In this document: one piece after another, positions 8,579 to 19,652 of the stretch | Numbering within the stretch: position 1 is the first letter of the stretch | Layout: each line of letters opens with the position of its first letter | DNA from: Lactarius indigo | Lineage: Eukaryota; Basidiomycota; Agaricomycetes; Russulales; Russulaceae | Reading direction: 5' to 3' | Assembly (NCBI GenBank): GCA_025766275.1 | Contig: JAFKAC010000027.1 | Span: 434,001 to 498,000, forward strand | Length of the DNA stretch: 64,000 nt | Program-made: the position numbers and the translations under genes | The notes under the pieces: generated by a model | Seen by the model: the letters and a program-made list of their open reading frames with translations, nothing else | Told to the model about the DNA's origin: nothing | Databases searched by the model: none

Positions 8579-9267
8579 GCAAAAACCCGAGAAAATTACA
8601 CCTGTCAAACATCAACCTGGAACCCATCACAAATTGGGCAGTCACCCTGGCATCCTCTCAACGCACTACAAGAAGACATCACCACCGCCCCCAAGTAGAC
8701 ACCCGTCCTCTTACCTCTACAAACACTACCCCAGTAATTCCAAGACAAGCAGCTCGTACCCATCGACGAACCCCTAGTCAACTCCCTAGTATTAACCAAT
8801 CCAGCCCACACGAACCCGTCTTCCCTAGTATCCAAGACACCCCTAGACAACACACCACTAGCAGTGACGAAGCACAGTACCTCGAAACCCAACCAAGAGA
8901 AATCTACTGTCACCTTCCAGAAGCAATCCTCGTAACCAAAAGTTTACCCACACGAACCCCCAGAGAACTCGACGTTTTCAAGCGCCACTGTACCCTCCTC
9001 TATCAAAACCGACACACCAACGAAACCTTGTTCTTCGCCCAACCCCTCACTAGGGCGACTGAAATCACCACCAGCCCCTTGTATTTCCAAGACTTCTTGT
9101 GGAGAAGTAAAACCATCCTAACCCATTTTGGTATTTGGGAGGAATACCACTGGATCCGCCGACAACAAAGAACCAACCACCCAGACCGTGCCATCTTACT
9201 CCCTGCCTATAAAGTTTATTACCCTTGGAACATAGACAGTTGGACTGTCACCCGCCTGCAGAATTAG
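8566..9267 (+). CDS. leader ORF3 of element 3, no methionine, in frame with gag
   Basis: 233 codons from the base after TAA (8563-8565) to TAG at 9265-9267, with no ATG in any plus frame. The first half is basic and Thr/Pro-rich (RRHHHRPQ). The second half is globular-looking and rich in aromatics (LYFQDFLWRSK, EEYHWIRRQQR), ending VYYPWNIDSWTVTRLQN, which resembles the tryptophan motif of the Gag extension. It lies in the same frame as gag and is separated from its ATG only by TAG TGT. Stop readthrough would fuse it to Gag, and termination-reinitiation is also possible. It has no recognised domain and no obvious start codon. Confidence 0.55.
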   Translation, partial: VATLSKNPRKLHLSNINLEPITNWAVTLASSQRTTRRHHHRPQVDTRPLTSTNTTPVIPRQAARTHRRTPSQLPSINQSSPHEPVFPSIQDTPRQHTTSSDEAQYLETQPREIYCHLPEAILVTKSLPTRTPRELDVFKRHCTLLYQNRHTNETLFFAQPLTRATEITTSPLYFQDFLWRSKTILTHFGIWEEYHWIRRQQRTNHPDRAILLPAYKVYYPWNIDSWTVTRLQN

Positions 9268-9270
9268 TGT

Positions 9271-10821
9271 ATGAATACACAACGACCTCTTACACCAGAA
9301 GAAAAAGCCCACGTTCCAGTATACTTTTTCGACCCCTATTTTTCCCTTACCGACAACCTTTACTACGCCAAGTGGAAAGAAGAAGACATATCCAGCCCTA
9401 CAGGAAAACACCCGTGGACAATAGTTGCTACCCAACATCAAATCGTTTTCCAGGACCTCAAAGAAGCCTTTCCAGGTATCGAAAAGGTTGAAAACGTAAA
9501 CTACAACGCCCTACACGCCATCTTCAAAGGAAAGAACGTCCGTTGGAACTTTGTAAACGAGCAGTGGATCTACCTAAACAACAAACCGGTCCACTTCAAT
9601 ACACCTAGTGAATCCGACGATTCGAAAAGTGATACGGAAGAAGTATCACAAATCCTTGATACTACTACAAGGAAACTTTCTGGTCTACTCTCCCAAGTAA
9701 CCTCCCGACCCTCGACGCCCCAGACTTCCCCTAGTACCTCCGGCCCAAGTCGCTTCCCTGCAACAGTTCCACCACATCGACTTCCGTCACCACCCCTAAC
9801 TGTTCAAGCCTCTTCCTCGGCACCCCCCTTATCCGTTCCCCCTGTACCCACCGCAATGGCAGCCCCTGCACCTGCAAAGATCTTAGGCGCAGCGCCCGAG
9901 CCCTTTGATGGTAAACCCAACCATGCTGAAGCTTTTTGGAACAACCTAGCCAACTACTTCCATCTAAACCAAGATATCTTTAATTCCGAAGATAAAAAGA
10001 TATCTACTGCTCTCACCTACTTCAAGGTGGGGACCTCAGCCGGAGAATGGGCTCAAGATAGACAAAAAAAAGCCTTGAACCCAACCGGAGGAGCGGCAAT
10101 ATCCTTTGGCACCTGGGCACAATTCAAAATCGACTTTGATGCACACTTCATTCCTGGACACACTGCCATGGAATCCACCAACAAAATGTACTCTCTAAAG
10201 ATGGGAACCCGACCTTTCAACGAATGGTTCCAAGAATGGTCAACCCATGCTACACGAAGTGGTGCAAATGAACAAACCAAGATGTATGCGTTCCGACAAG
10301 CTATCCCAACAGCTCTAAACATGAAGTTGCTTGGCATATCCCCTATCCCTACCACCTTCGACACCCTTGTTGAGAAAGCAAGAGAATTTGATCGCGCATA
10401 TCGAATTTATGCTGGTCACGCCATTAACCAGTTCAACAAAACCCATAAGCCCACCACAGGACGAGCCGTCCTAGCAGAGGACGATAGCGTAAATGTTAAC
10501 GCCTCCTCATCTCGTACTGCCAAACCAAGGGCCAAGCTTACAAAAGAAGAGCGAGAGTATCGCTTCAAGAATAAACTCTGCCTGTACTGTGGCAAGTCAG
10601 GCCACGTACTTAAAGAATGTCACGCCAAGACGGCAGCCATGAAGGCCAAAGGAGGCCAATCCAACAACAACGCTAGGGCGCGCAGCGCCTTTGTTGATGA
10701 ATCGAGTCAGGAGGAAGCACCTGCTGACCACCCAGCAAACATTGGAGCGGTATATCGAGAGATACTCCCTTTCGACCCGGACGCACGTCCGCGTTCGGTG
10801 CCTATTAATGAGGATTTTTAG
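9271..10821 (+). CDS. Gag of element 3
   Basis: 516 residues from ATG at 9271 to TAG at 10819-10821. Residues about 1-195 are an N-terminal extension with a motif RWNFVNEQW (near residue 91). The Ty3-type capsid part starts near residue 196 (MAAPAPAKILG, PEPFDGKPNHAEAFWNNL) and a CCHC zinc knuckle follows (CLYCGKSGHVLKEC, near residue 435). ATG 9271 has a weak context (T at -3, A at +4). The next ATG in any plus frame is 9856, in frame, with G at -3 and G at +4. Two isoforms, a long and a short Gag, are therefore likely. The frame ends in a T-run (GAT TTT TAG), where a -1 slip would enter pol. Confidence 0.88.
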   Translation: MNTQRPLTPEEKAHVPVYFFDPYFSLTDNLYYAKWKEEDISSPTGKHPWTIVATQHQIVFQDLKEAFPGIEKVENVNYNALHAIFKGKNVRWNFVNEQWIYLNNKPVHFNTPSESDDSKSDTEEVSQILDTTTRKLSGLLSQVTSRPSTPQTSPSTSGPSRFPATVPPHRLPSPPLTVQASSSAPPLSVPPVPTAMAAPAPAKILGAAPEPFDGKPNHAEAFWNNLANYFHLNQDIFNSEDKKISTALTYFKVGTSAGEWAQDRQKKALNPTGGAAISFGTWAQFKIDFDAHFIPGHTAMESTNKMYSLKMGTRPFNEWFQEWSTHATRSGANEQTKMYAFRQAIPTALNMKLLGISPIPTTFDTLVEKAREFDRAYRIYAGHAINQFNKTHKPTTGRAVLAEDDSVNVNASSSRTAKPRAKLTKEEREYRFKNKLCLYCGKSGHVLKECHAKTAAMKAKGGQSNNNARARSAFVDESSQEEAPADHPANIGAVYREILPFDPDARPRSVPINEDF

Positions 10822-13800
10822 GCTCTTCCATCGTAGCACTGTCGATTGGAAGTATTCGTGCCAGCAGCGTTGTACACAGCCTTTCCCTACTAGAGACGCT
10901 CGGAGCCGAGCATGTACCTGTAGAAACAATTCGGAATAGGAGAGCTCCTTCAATTGTTCTCAGAGTTACACTAGTAGGAAAGAAGTCTGGCAAAGAAATC
11001 AGTGCCTGTGCCCTGTTGGACAGCGGCGCGGAGGGCATCATCGTGGATGATGGGTTTGCACGAGCAAACAACCTAACAATGAGGACACTAATTAAACCCT
11101 TACCAGTTAGAAATGTGGATGGGTCTCCCAACAAGACGGGATCTGTTAGGTATACTACGATCCAAAGACTACGGATCAGGACTTCTGATGACAACTACCA
11201 CGACGAAACTGTGGAACTCTATGCAACTACTCTAGGGGAGCACGATATAATCTTAGGAACAGATTGGCTCCAAGCACATAACCCTGAAATTGATTGGCAT
11301 CAACCAAAAATAGCCTTCACACGATGCCCAAAAACCTGTACCCTGTCCTCCTCAGCAGTTGTTATCTCTTCGAAAATACCACAAACGTGACATACGACTA
11401 TTAACATCCTCGAACTTGACCCTGACCAAGAAACCTGTCTCCCCACAAATGAAGAAAGTGAACCCCTAGAACCTGCCTTTACCCAAGATGCCTGCGAACC
11501 CTGGCTGTGGATCCACAGCTTCAGCAAATATGACCACCTTGCAATCCGAGCAAAAATTACCACAAGCACCAAGATAGCAGCACGCACTGCACCCAAGCCT
11601 TCCACCGACCACATTCCAAGTCATTTCCAACGTTACACCAAAGTATTCAGCGAAATCGCGTCCCACCGACTTCCCCAACACCAACCTTGGGATCACGCGA
11701 TTGATATCAAGCCTGGAGCCACTATGAAGAATTGTGGCATTTATCGACTTACACCAAAGGAATCTGATGCCCTCAAGGAGTATATCTCTGAACACCTGAA
11801 AAAAGGATACATTCGACCATCTAAATCACCCATGGCTTCCCCCTTCTTTTTTGTCGACAAAAAGGATGGCAAACTTCGACCTGTGCAAGACTATCGCGCC
11901 CTCAATGATATAACCATTAAGAACGCAGCGCCCCTTCCCCTTATCCCTGAACTTATCGACAAACTCCATGGCGCGCGCTACTTCACCAAGCTGGATATTC
12001 GCTGGGGTTACAACAATATCCGCATTCGTGAAGGCGATGAATATAAGGCCGCTTTCAAAACATCCTTAGGCCTCTTCGAGCCAACTGTAATGACTTTTGG
12101 CCTCTGCAACGCCCCTGCCACTTTCCAAACATTCATGAATCAAATCTTCGAGTCCTTAATTGACGGTGGACACGTAGTGGTCTACCTCGATGACATCTTG
12201 ATCTTCACAGAAGAAATTTCCTCACTCACAGCATTGACGCACGATGTGCTCCAACGACTGGAACGCCACGACCTCTACCTGAAACCTGAAAAGTGTACCT
12301 TTGCGCAAACCTCAGTCGAATACCTCGGAATCGTCATTTCCGATGGCCAAATTTCTATGGACCCTGCAAAGGTTGCGGGTATTACTCAATGGCCCACTCC
12401 ACGCACTGTTAAACAAGTGCAGGCCTTCCTGGGCTTTTGCAATTTCTATCGACGCTTCATTAAAGACTACTCCACCATTGCCCGCCCATTGTTCGACCTA
12501 ACCAAGAAAGGCGCCCCCTTTTCTTGGGGTACTGCGGCGGAAAGCGCTTTCCGCACCCTGATTAAATGCTTCACCGAGGCCCCTGTCCTTGCCCTGCCTG
12601 ACCACTCTAAGCCCTTCCGCCTCATCACCGATGCAAGCGATTTTGCTACTGGTGCTATTCTTGAACAACCGGATGCCTTGCAACGTTGGCACCCCGTCGC
12701 CTTCCTTTCCAAATCCCTCCTTCCTGCTGAGCGTCACTACGAAATCTGCGACAAGGAACTTCTTGCCATCGTCCATGCCTTGCATGCTTTCCGCCACTAC
12801 CTGGAAGGGCGGGACGACGTTACTGAAATCTGGTCCGACCATGGCAACCTTGTCTATTTCACCACGAAACAGAAGCTTTCCCGCCGGCAGGCCCGCTGGG
12901 CCTTATTCCTCTCTCGCTTCCAGTTCATCATCATCCACAAACCTGGAACGCAGAACAAATCTGATGCCCTGTCTCGGCGTCCAGATCATAAAAAGGGGAT
13001 AGCGGATGATGATGAAAAGCGAGTACTCCTGGACACCAAGTATTTTTCCATCAATGCAGTACAAAGAACTGCAGTAACCATCCAAGGAGATACCACCCTC
13101 CGGCAACGTATCAAAAACACCCAGACCTATGACACGGAAGTCAGCATGGCCCTAGAATCCCTTCTAAAAAATGGCCCTCGATCCTTAGCTAGAGGACTAG
13201 AAGAGTGGAACTTGGAAGACGGCATTATCTTATTCAAAGGACAAGTCTATGTTCCAAAAGATGACAACCTACGAAGAGACATTGTTAAAACATACCACGA
13301 CCACATCGCCACAGGACACCCTGGGCGATGGAAAACCTATGAGTTAATATCCCGAGACTTCTGGTGGCCAGGCATATCAACCTTTGTTAAAACCTATGTT
13401 GATGGTTGCGCCACATGCCAAGCTACTAAAGTCAAACCACGCACCCAAGTACCCCTACAACCAAACACAATACCTGAAGAAATATGGGGGACCATCACAA
13501 TGGACTTCATCACCGACCTCCCCCTATCCCACAACTACGATTCACTATTTGTAGTGGTTGATCGACTCAGCAAAGCCATAGTCATTTCCCCTTGTAACAA
13601 AACCATCACGGCAGACGAAACAGCCCAACTCTACCTTGAAAACGTCTGGAGACGTACTGGCCTACCTCGACAAGTCATTTCTGACAGAAGCCCCCAATTT
13701 GCATCAAAGGTCATGCAAGAAATTTGGAACAAACTTGGAGTTAAATCTACACTATCTACAGCTTTCCACCCACAAACCGATGGAGAAACTGAACGTGTCA

Positions 13801-14582
13801 ACCAAGAACTTGAACAATACCTTTGCGTCTTCTGCAACTTCCAACAAAATAACTGGGTGGATCTAATCCCATTCATGGAATTTGCACACAATGCCCGACA
13901 ACACAGCGCAACTCACAAATCACCCTTCGAGGTTTGGTATGGATACAAACCAGAGTTCATTCCCCCTACCCATTTCACCACCAAAATACCTGCAGCCGAG
14001 GAAAGAGTAAATGCACTAAATCAAATCCGCTCCGAAGTTACCGCAGCCCTCAAGGTAGCAGCGGAAGTCATGAGAAGGTCAAAAACACCTACCCCCTCTC
14101 ATGAATTCAAGACAGGCGATTTAGTCTGGCTGGAAGGAACCAACATCCATACTACCCACCCCAAAGCTAAACTCGCCCCACGACGCCACGGCCCCTTTAA
14201 GGTCCTGTCCACCTGGGGAGTCAATTGCAAACTCCAACTTCCAAAAACATGGCGCATTCACCCAGTCTTCCACAACTCCCTGATCTCCCCGTATAAAGAA
14301 AACACTACACATGGACCCAACTTCACCAGACCGCCCCCTGAAATCATCCAAGGGGAAGACGAACACTACGAAGTGGAGAAGGTCCTGCAATCTAAGGTAT
14401 CGCCTAACAAGAAGGGCATACTCTACTTGATCAAGTGGAAGGGGTACCCCGACTCTGAAAACTCCTGGCTCCCCTCCTCCCAAATGACCCATGCGCAAGA
14501 CCTTGTTAGTCAATTTCACAAGGCCAACCCCAGTGCCCCTAAACCAAAGTCCACTAGTGCTAGTGGAATAGCACGACATTAA
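10812..14582 (+). pseudogene. Pol of element 3, one premature stop
   Basis: The pol frame opens at 10812, 10 bp before the gag stop and in the -1 frame relative to gag. Domains in order: aspartic protease (LLDSGAEG, Asp at 11019), reverse transcriptase (YLDD at 12183-12194), RNase H (ITDASDFATG, CDKELLAIVHAL), integrase zinc region (HDHIATGHPG, CATCQ), integrase core (MDFITDLPL near 13501, TAFHPQTDGETER near 13762), and a chromodomain (HYEVEKV, LIKWKGYPDSENSW) at about 14366-14475. A single in-frame TGA at 11388-11390 falls between protease and reverse transcriptase. The frame stays open after it, and a CGA-to-TGA change is the simplest cause. Otherwise the gene looks intact. Confidence 0.9.
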
Positions 14583-14593
14583 AAAGGGGATAC
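14580..14593 (+). other. polypurine tract of element 3
   Basis: The run taaaaaggggatac directly precedes the 3' LTR and would prime plus-strand DNA synthesis. Confidence 0.6.
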
Positions 14594-15021
14594 TGTCACA
14601 AACCTATAAACCTGGTCGTGACTCAAGGCGCTTAGGACCGGTCCGGATCGGTCCGGGCTTATGTCATCAACTTCCTAAAAAGGGAAATCCGAAATCGGAG
14701 TTTGAATTTCGCTCTCTGACGATCACGTGATGTGTCACGTGATTACTCTGTCTTTCCAAGTCACATGCATATCTGCACGTGTATCAATCAACGTTGATCG
14801 TTTATCGATCAACGAAGATAATCAACCGAGTCACAAGGAACACGTGTCCTAATCACGGGTTCCGCAGCTGCTGCGGAATCACGCCACTATGGCGCAATAT
14901 GGCGTCATTGACTGCGGCGCAGTCGTACCATGCTTATCCTTTATTCTAATTGGACAGTATTAATAGCTTGTCTCTGGAATGTTCCAATCCGCAGTACTGC
15001 GCAGCACTCGTGGACAGGCCC

Positions 15022-15449
15022 TGTTGAGACGCGACTATTAAAGTCATATGTCTCGTGGGATCTGATTGAGTCAGCCCACATACTATATACGGTATCTGTC
15101 CCTTATGGACTTATGGACACTCCGGACTCATACGGACCGCTTTTGTTTATCTTTATTGTTAAGACCTATATATGGTTCTTATTGTTCTTTCTATTGTTAA
15201 GATACCGGTATTGTCTGCTTTAGGCAGTTATTGTTCTCTGCCATCCAATGGTGTTTCTCCCTCTGGCGCACAGACCACCTGTATTGTGTTTGAGTCACCA
15301 GTGCGCACAGACCATTATTAGCTAAGCGTCCTGTATAAAAGGACTGCTGTTTTCGCCCTTACACTTCAGAGTTCCCTTCACCTCTGAAGTTAACTTGTCC
15401 TACTAGCTGTCCAAGCTTATCCCTTGCTTGTTAGTTCTGCACTTCAACA
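15022..15449 (+). repeat. 5' LTR of Copia element
   Basis: TGTTGAGACGCG...ACTTCAACA, with TGTTGA/TCAACA inverted ends typical of Copia. A TATA-like tataaaagg lies near 15334. Confidence 0.93.
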
Positions 15450-15467
15450 GGTTATGGGCCCTGACGC
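15450..15467 (+). other. Copia primer-binding site (initiator tRNA-Met half)
   Basis: ggttatgggccctgacgc starts right after the LTR. Its reverse complement contains gggcccataacc, the anticodon loop (CAT) of initiator tRNA-Met, as used by Drosophila copia and relatives. Confidence 0.75.
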
Positions 15468-16455
15468 CTAATAACTAACTTGCTTTATCAGATCTACTTG
15501 TGTCACCTTGCTCTCTCAGCCGACCACATACTTCTTGTCGTCACCCACATTTTCAGTGAGCATCCTCTATCCTCTTTCGACACACCTTTCTTTCTCGTCC
15601 ACCATGACTTCGGTCATGTGCCATTTTGGCTAGCCTCCTAAGGAGGTTCTCATGAGAGGTTTTACATAACCTCAAATTCCTCTGTGCGCACTACTATATC
15701 TTCATTACCCAGTCTTCGTCTGGAAGTGCTTTCATAGGCCAATAGGGGAAGACCCTTGCGGCTATAGGCCTCTCTAATGGTTGGGTGATACTCGGTTAAT
15801 ACCTGGGTCACTTTAAGGGGTGTGAAGGCCTGGTTAATAGTCAAACCCAGAAGTCCTTCCCTCTGACACAACTAGGAGACGCTACTTAATACTATACACA
15901 GTAGCTATGACTAGACCTCTGCTAGGAGAAGTATTCGCTCCCTTTGTGCAGGATTCGCTGCATAGCACGTATCACTAGTCTAGTTACTTAGTACCAAGAC
16001 CCTTAATGGTCTGTTCTAGAGACTCCACAGACGGAAGATTCAGTTGTTATGGGAGTTGATCCCTATCACTGTTTCTTGAACTCGCTGTTGGCTCCTCTCT
16101 AGGGTACTACCCTTTACTATAGATCCTTAGTAGCCCCAGCATCAAGGCTGTAAGGCTGAGGGATACAGAGACTTAGTAGTCCTTCGCCGGACCAAAAGCT
16201 CCTATTCCGTCGAAGCCAACAAAGCTGTTGCATGACTACTACCCATAGTAACATTTGGGCTTTGTGGGTCTTAGTATAAGGCAGCCATCAGTACAATGAT
16301 TCCACTACATAATTATATCCAAGTCGCACACACTTGAGGCATGACACCACATGTGTTATGGAGTATAGCGCTCCTATGGCTGGACAATTACTTTCTCTAC
16401 CAAGATCTGAGCTGGTTCTGACTGCTCCTCGGAACCAGATTCACAAACATCTCAA
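15468..16455 (+). other. Copia 5' untranslated region
   Basis: About 1 kb between the primer site and gag with no coding frame of note. ATG triplets are frequent here (for example near 15454, 15604 and 15616), in clear contrast to the ATG-free leader of element 3. Confidence 0.6.
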
Positions 16456-16790
16456 ATGTCTTTCCACCTTGTCTTCCCTCCTTCCGTCACCCTCGCCAAG
16501 TTGGATGGCACCAACTGGCAGACTTGGTCTGCCACCTTCACCTCCCTCATGCTGATGAATGGGTGCAGCAGGCACCTCACGCATGGTGCTCCTGCTTCTG
16601 TGCCCCAACATCCCCCTCTCGCAGCAGGTGCTGTGGGGCCCACTGGCCCTACAGATGAGGGACTCGCCATCCTTGCCCTCTGGGCAAAACAAGAAGAGGT
16701 CATCACTGGCCTTCTATTTTTATCAGTGACAACGGAGGTCCTATCTGGTATTCACTCCTCCCACATCTTCCCAACCGTCCCTGTCATGGG
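16456..16790 (+). pseudogene. Copia Gag N-terminal remnant
   Basis: ATG at 16456 opens a Gag start with the typical LDGTNWQTWSATFTSLM segment and continues to about 16770. The frame then loses homology at the internal deletion and shifts relative to pol (gag frame 1, pol frame 3). No zinc knuckle or protease remains. Confidence 0.75.
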
Positions 16791-19652
16791 TGTGAACTTG
16801 GCAAGTCCACCCGCAAACCCTTTCCTCCCTCCCAGAAGCGTGCACAAGAATCCCTTGAACTTGTGCACAGTGACCTTGTTGGCCCGCTACAGAGTAACTC
16901 TATCCAGGGCAACAAATACTTTGCCACCTTCATAGATGACTTCTCAAAAGCAGCAGTTGTCATCCCTATGAAGTCTAAAGACGAGTTCACAGGTGCCTTC
17001 CTACACTACAAGGCATGGGCTGAAAAACAACAAAATAAGCCCATTAAAACCCTGCACTCCGATCGTGGTGGCGAGTATGTCAATAATGTCCTAAAAGACA
17101 TTCTTCTGGAGGAAGGGATTGAGCATAAGCTTACGATGCCTTATTCTCCACAACAGAACGGGAGAGCCGAGCGGTTTAACCGCACCATCATGGAAAAAGG
17201 CACCAGCATGCTCCATCATGCAGGTCTTAGCCTCGGCTTTTGGGAACAAGCAGTTCAGACTGCAGTGCACATCTACAATCGCACTCCCACCCGTTCTAAT
17301 GAGTGGAAAACTCCGCTGGAGCTCTGGGATGGTACAGTCCCAGATGTCTCTTACTTTAGAGTATTTGGCTGCAAAGCCTACTATCATGTACCTGAACACA
17401 ACCGGCGCAAATTGGATCCTAAATCAAAGGAAGCCGTGTTTGTGGGCTATGAACCCAACTCGAAGGGTTACAAACTCTGGGATAGACATAGCCGGTGCTT
17501 CGTCTCTTCACGAGATGTTACATTTGACGAAGCCGCCTTCCCATCCCTGAGTGACCTGACTAGTCACTCCAAACAACCCATTACTTCTCCTGTGTCCGGC
17601 GAACCTGCTAAAGGGGCTGCTGTTGCCGGTGAGATATTCTTTGTAGTGCCTAGTCAGCCTACGCCAGCTGTTGCCCCTGCGGCACCTCAGACACCAACCT
17701 TTATCTTACCACCTGTCCAGGTGCCCGCAGTACCAGTACAACAGCCTAGCACACCCCCCAACACCTCTCCAAACCCAGCCGACCAGACAATCTATCATAC
17801 TCCACCCTCCCAAGCCCCTGCTCCCACAAATCCTAGGCGCCCTCGCACACGTTCGCAAGGGAGACCGCCTGTAGTAACTGCCCCAATCCCTGCCCCCAAC
17901 TTCAATAGGGACATCTCTCCTCCTAGGGAAACACCTAGATCTCCGAGGAATGGGCTAGTTACTTCACCCCCTCGCCCAAGGCGTGGGACAAGGGTACGAT
18001 TCACAAATCCTCGCTACTTCACAGAGGAGAACGATGAATTTGTGCCTGGGAGCAGTAGACTGGGTATGCTGGACTTGCTGAACGCTGCCGAGGTTCCTGG
18101 CTACAAGGACCCACAGACCTTTAAGCAAGCCATGGAGTCTGATCAAGCTGTCGATTGGCTTGAAGCGTGCCAGTATGAACTGGACGCTCTTGACAAGCTT
18201 GCTGTCTGGAGGCTTGAACCCCTTCCTGAAGGAAGGAAGGTGGTCAAGTGTAAATGGGTATTTAAAAAGAAGGCGGATGGACGCTTTCGTGCTAGGCTAG
18301 TGGCAAAAGGATTCACCCAACTAGAGGGGGTGGATTTTGACGAAACTTTCTCCCCAGTTGCCCGCTTCGAGTCCTTACGACTCCTTCTTGCGCTGGCTAC
18401 GCTTGAAGACTGGCATATTCACCAGATGGATGTCAAATCGGCATTCCTTCATGGGGAACTGGAGGAAGAAATTTATATGGAGCAACCAGTCGGTTTCGTC
18501 ACAGCTGGCTCCGAACACTTAGTGTGTCGGCTACAGAAGGCCCTTTATGGCCTGAAACAAGCTTCCCGCGCATGGAACGTGCAGTTCCATGGGGTCTTAG
18601 TTGACCTAGGCTTTACGCGGACGTACTCTGATGCAGGAGTATACGTGTATCATCTTCAAGAGGGGGGTGATACACTTTTCGTGATCTTATATGTAGATGA
18701 CATCACTATACTCGGAAGTTCCTTATCAAAGATTAAAGATCTGAAGGCTTCTCTATCTAGTCGATATGAGATGACCGATCTGGGAGAGATCCAGTCCTAT
18801 CTTGGTGTTAACATCACCAGAGATCGTGCTAATCGCACCATGGAAATCAACCAGTCAGACTACATCCGCGATGTGGTGGAACGTTTTGGAATGTCTGATT
18901 CCAATCCAGTATATACCCCTCTTCCCTCTGGCGCCGAGGCACACTTGATCAAGTACACAGATCAGGCCTCTACTTCTGAAATTAAGAAGTATCAACAGAT
19001 AATCGGGTCTCTGCTATATGCGCAGATTGGAAGCAGACCTGATATTTCCTTCGCTGTTGCGCGCCTTAGCCAATTTGCTTCCAACCCCTCACCTCAGCAT
19101 TTACGCCTAGCCAAGTATGTCCTAGCTTATCTTAATAGCACCAAGGACTACTCGTTACGCTATGCTGGAGGGAATGGCAATGGTGGTGAAGGCCTTCATG
19201 GCTACTGCGACGCTTCCTGGGGAGATCAGGAAGAAAAGCACTCCACTTCAGGTTTTGTCTACCTGCTTGCAAATGGAGCCATTTCATGGTGTACCAGAAA
19301 GCAAAAGACAATTGCGCAGTCAACCACTGAGGCAGAATACATGAGCCTCTCAGATGCCTCTAATCAGGCTCAGTGGTACGCCACTTTCCTTGGAGAACTG
19401 GGGTATGAGGTATCCTCCCCCATTCCTCTGCACTGTGACAACAAGGGTGCTGTGGACTTAGCTCTCAACCCTGTCACTGGGAGACGTTCAAAACACATCC
19501 TGATCAAGCACCATGTAGTCAGGGAATACGTAGAAAACAAGGTCATAAGCCTGATACGTACACCCACAGGGGAAATGGTTGCAGATGGACTCACTAAGTC
19601 ACTGCCCAGAGAACCCTTTGAAAAAATGGTTGCTGATCTAGGAATGGTGTAA
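16791..19652 (+). CDS. Copia Pol (integrase core, reverse transcriptase, RNase H)
   Basis: The frame is open from 16791 (CELGKSTRKPF) to TAA at 19650-19652; the first ATG is 16863. Domains: integrase core (ELVHSDLVGPL near 16857, FIDDFSKAAVV, HSDRGGEYVN, SPQQNGRAERFNR), the Copia-type C-terminal part (FRVFGCKAYYHVP, VFVGYEPNSKGYKLW), a Pro-rich linker at about 17640-18000, reverse transcriptase (KCKWVFKKK, YVDD at 18690-18701) and RNase H (YCDASWGDQ, TTEAEYMSLSDA). The integrase zinc domain and everything upstream are gone. The rest is undamaged, consistent with a recent deletion. Confidence 0.92.
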   Translation, partial: CELGKSTRKPFPPSQKRAQESLELVHSDLVGPLQSNSIQGNKYFATFIDDFSKAAVVIPMKSKDEFTGAFLHYKAWAEKQQNKPIKTLHSDRGGEYVNNVLKDILLEEGIEHKLTMPYSPQQNGRAERFNRTIMEKGTSMLHHAGLSLGFWEQAVQTAVHIYNRTPTRSNEWKTPLELWDGTVPDVSYFRVFGCKAYYHVPEHNRRKLDPKSKEAVFVGYEPNSKGYKLWDRHSRCFVSSRDVTFDEAAFPSLSDLTSHSKQPITSPVSGEPAKGAAVAGEIFFVVPSQPTPAVAPAAPQTPTFILPPVQVPAVPVQQPSTPPNTSPNPADQTIYHTPPSQAPAPTNPRRPRTRSQGRPPVVTAPIPAPNFNRDISPPRETPRSPRNGLVTSPPRPRRGTRVRFTNPRYFTEENDEFVPGSSRLGMLDLLNAAEVPGYKDPQTFKQAMESDQAVDWLEACQYELDALDKLAVWRLEPLPEGRKVVKCKWVFKKKADGRFRARLVAKGFTQLEGVDFDETFSPVARFESLRLLLALATLEDWHIHQMDVKSAFLHGELEEEIYMEQPVGFVTAGSEHLVCRLQKALYGLKQASRAWNVQFHGVLVDLGFTRTYSDAGVYVYHLQEGGDTLFVILYVDDITILGSSLSKIKDLKASLSSRYEMTDLGEIQSYLGVNITRDRANRTMEINQSDYIRDVVERFGMSDSNPVYTPLPSGAEAHLIKYTDQASTSEIKKYQQIIGSLLYAQIGSRPDISFAVARLSQFASNPSPQHLRLAKYVLAYLNSTKDYSLRYAGGNGNGGEGLHGYCDASWGDQEEKHSTSGFVYLLANGAISWCTRKQKTIAQSTTEAEYMSLSDASNQAQWYATFLGELGYEVSSPIPLHCDNKGAVDLALNPVTGRRSKHILIKHHVVREYVENKVISLIRTPTGEMVADGLTKSLPREPFEKMVADLGMV

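Noticed and set aside
8559..8777. 72-codon plus ORF after ORF2
   Set aside because: It starts with GTG in another frame and is contained within the longer 233-codon frame 8566-9267.
6115..9267. Leader ORFs as captured host genes or an env-like gene
   Set aside because: No signal peptide, membrane segment or known domain is visible; env-like ORFs lie after pol.
10810..10822. Canonical slippery heptamer at the element 3 gag stop
   Set aside because: The codons are GAG GAT TTT TAG. The T-run allows a simple slip, but X XXY YYZ is not satisfied.
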